In this document: positions 63,317 to 64,000 of the stretch, piece after piece
Position numbering within the stretch: position 1 is the stretch's first letter
How the letters are laid out: each line of letters starts with the position of its first letter
NCBI GenBank assembly: GCA_964017185.1
Contig: OZ024873.1
Coordinates: 50,950,760 to 51,014,759 of the forward strand
Source of the DNA: Rugalucina vietnamica
Lineage: Eukaryota > Mollusca > Bivalvia > Lucinida > Lucinidae
Direction: 5' to 3'
Length of the DNA stretch: 64,000 nt
Program-made: the position numbers and the translations under genes
The notes under the pieces: generated by a model
Seen by the model: the letters and a program-made list of their open reading frames with translations, nothing else
The model's database searches: none
What the model was told of the DNA's origin: nothing

Positions 63317-63545
63317 CGAGTTAAAATTTTCGAGTTTCGAGTTACAATTTTCGAGTTTCGAGTCAAAATTTTCTAGTTTCGAGTTAAAATTTTCTAGTTT
63401 CGAGTCAAAATTTTCTAGTTTCGAGTTAAAATTTTCGAGTTTCGAGTTACAATTTTCGAGTTAAAATTTTCGAGTCAAAATTTTCGAGTCAAAATTTTCG
63501 AGTTACAATTTTCGAGTTAAAATTTTCGAGTTTCGAGTTAAAAAG
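63317..63545. repeat. Minisatellite of TTTTCGAGTTTCGAGTTAAA units
   Basis: About 11 units of 17-21 bp made from TTCGAGT(T/C)AAAATTT, some with an extra TTTCGAG. The word TTTCGAGTTAAAA is shared, in the same direction, with the array at 59395. Confidence 0.93.
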
Positions 63546-63574
63546 TCAGATTCTATGGGCCCGTTTTACTATTT

Positions 63575-63810
63575 ATTCACCAATTTAGGATATCCATAAT
63601 TCAATATCACTTAATCAAGCTGAATTAAGGAAATTTATGGATATCCATAAATCCATTTTTGGATATCCAACAATCAGCCTCAATTTTGGACTTATGGACA
63701 TCCAGAATACGATTTATGAATTATCCATAATTTGACTTATTCATATCATTAAATCAGCTTGATTAATGAGTATCTATAAATACAGTTATGGATATAAATT
63801 GAATTATGGA
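63575..63810. repeat. Degenerate TTATGGATATCCATAA word cluster
   Basis: Roughly ten loose copies of the self-complementary words GGATATCC and TTATGGATATCCATAA with AATCA(A/G)CTTGATTAA between them. No fixed period; similar in kind to the cluster at 53805. Confidence 0.7.
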
Positions 63811-64000
63811 TAGCAACTAATCAATGCAAATCTTCACGCATCGTTGGAAACTTTCGTACTTCAAATTGGCTTTATTATGTATTGATGTCGGTCAAGGATT
63901 AACGATTTTTTAACGAAAACAGAAGGGCTACTTATATTAAGCAAAATCCATTATAGTCTGGCAGATTCGGGGGTGGACCTGGATTTGCGGTGTATAGAAA

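Overview
The window is eukaryotic, very probably from a mollusc and most likely a bivalve. It holds a spliced animal gene with GT-AG introns. Almost everything else is repeats: palindromic MITEs, tRNA-derived SINEs, LINE fragments, and elements built of a tandem core followed by an ACGG/GACG microsatellite, a layout I recall from the bivalve 'pearl'/HINE elements. The species call is inference.

The one well-supported intact gene is the 3' part of an SLC44A1-like (choline transporter-like 1) gene on the + strand. Nine exons between 1911 and 14558 join in phase into 350 codons plus a stop. The 5' exons lie before the window. Its introns are full of foldback elements and small tandem duplications. 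The most notable is an array of about 62 bp units (about 5001-5501) that has copied the 3' splice site and first ~30 nt of exon 2 into eight successive acceptor-like sites. Part of exon 7, with its donor, is also duplicated.

From 14.6 to 29.5 kb there is no recognisable host gene. This stretch is layered repeats: MITE families A (core GCTGATCAGC) and B (core around TTAGAACCGCC), SINEs, element E with 60-70 bp inverted ends, tandem-core elements C1 and C2, and a mariner-type MITE. On the minus strand between 29550 and 36843 lie the two halves of a class A peptide-GPCR-like gene. It carries several frame breaks and looks like a pseudogene. The 6.2 kb between its halves contains a 3.3 kb foldback element whose arms are made of ~186 bp degenerate repeats, a second inverted-repeat element (J), and a LINE interrupted by element E.

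From 37 to 64 kb no host gene is recognised. The region holds further MITEs, a CGTA-word-rich element carrying a SINE, a nested transposon pair (G with H inside), an eroded DDE (IS630/Tc1-like) transposase, element K with ~100 bp inverted ends, a five-unit tandem-core element (C3), a CGCG-word-rich block, two minisatellites sharing the word TTTCGAGTT, and a LINE 3' end. No retrovirus-like element, CRISPR array, rRNA or functional tRNA gene was seen. Repeat names A-P are labels used only here.
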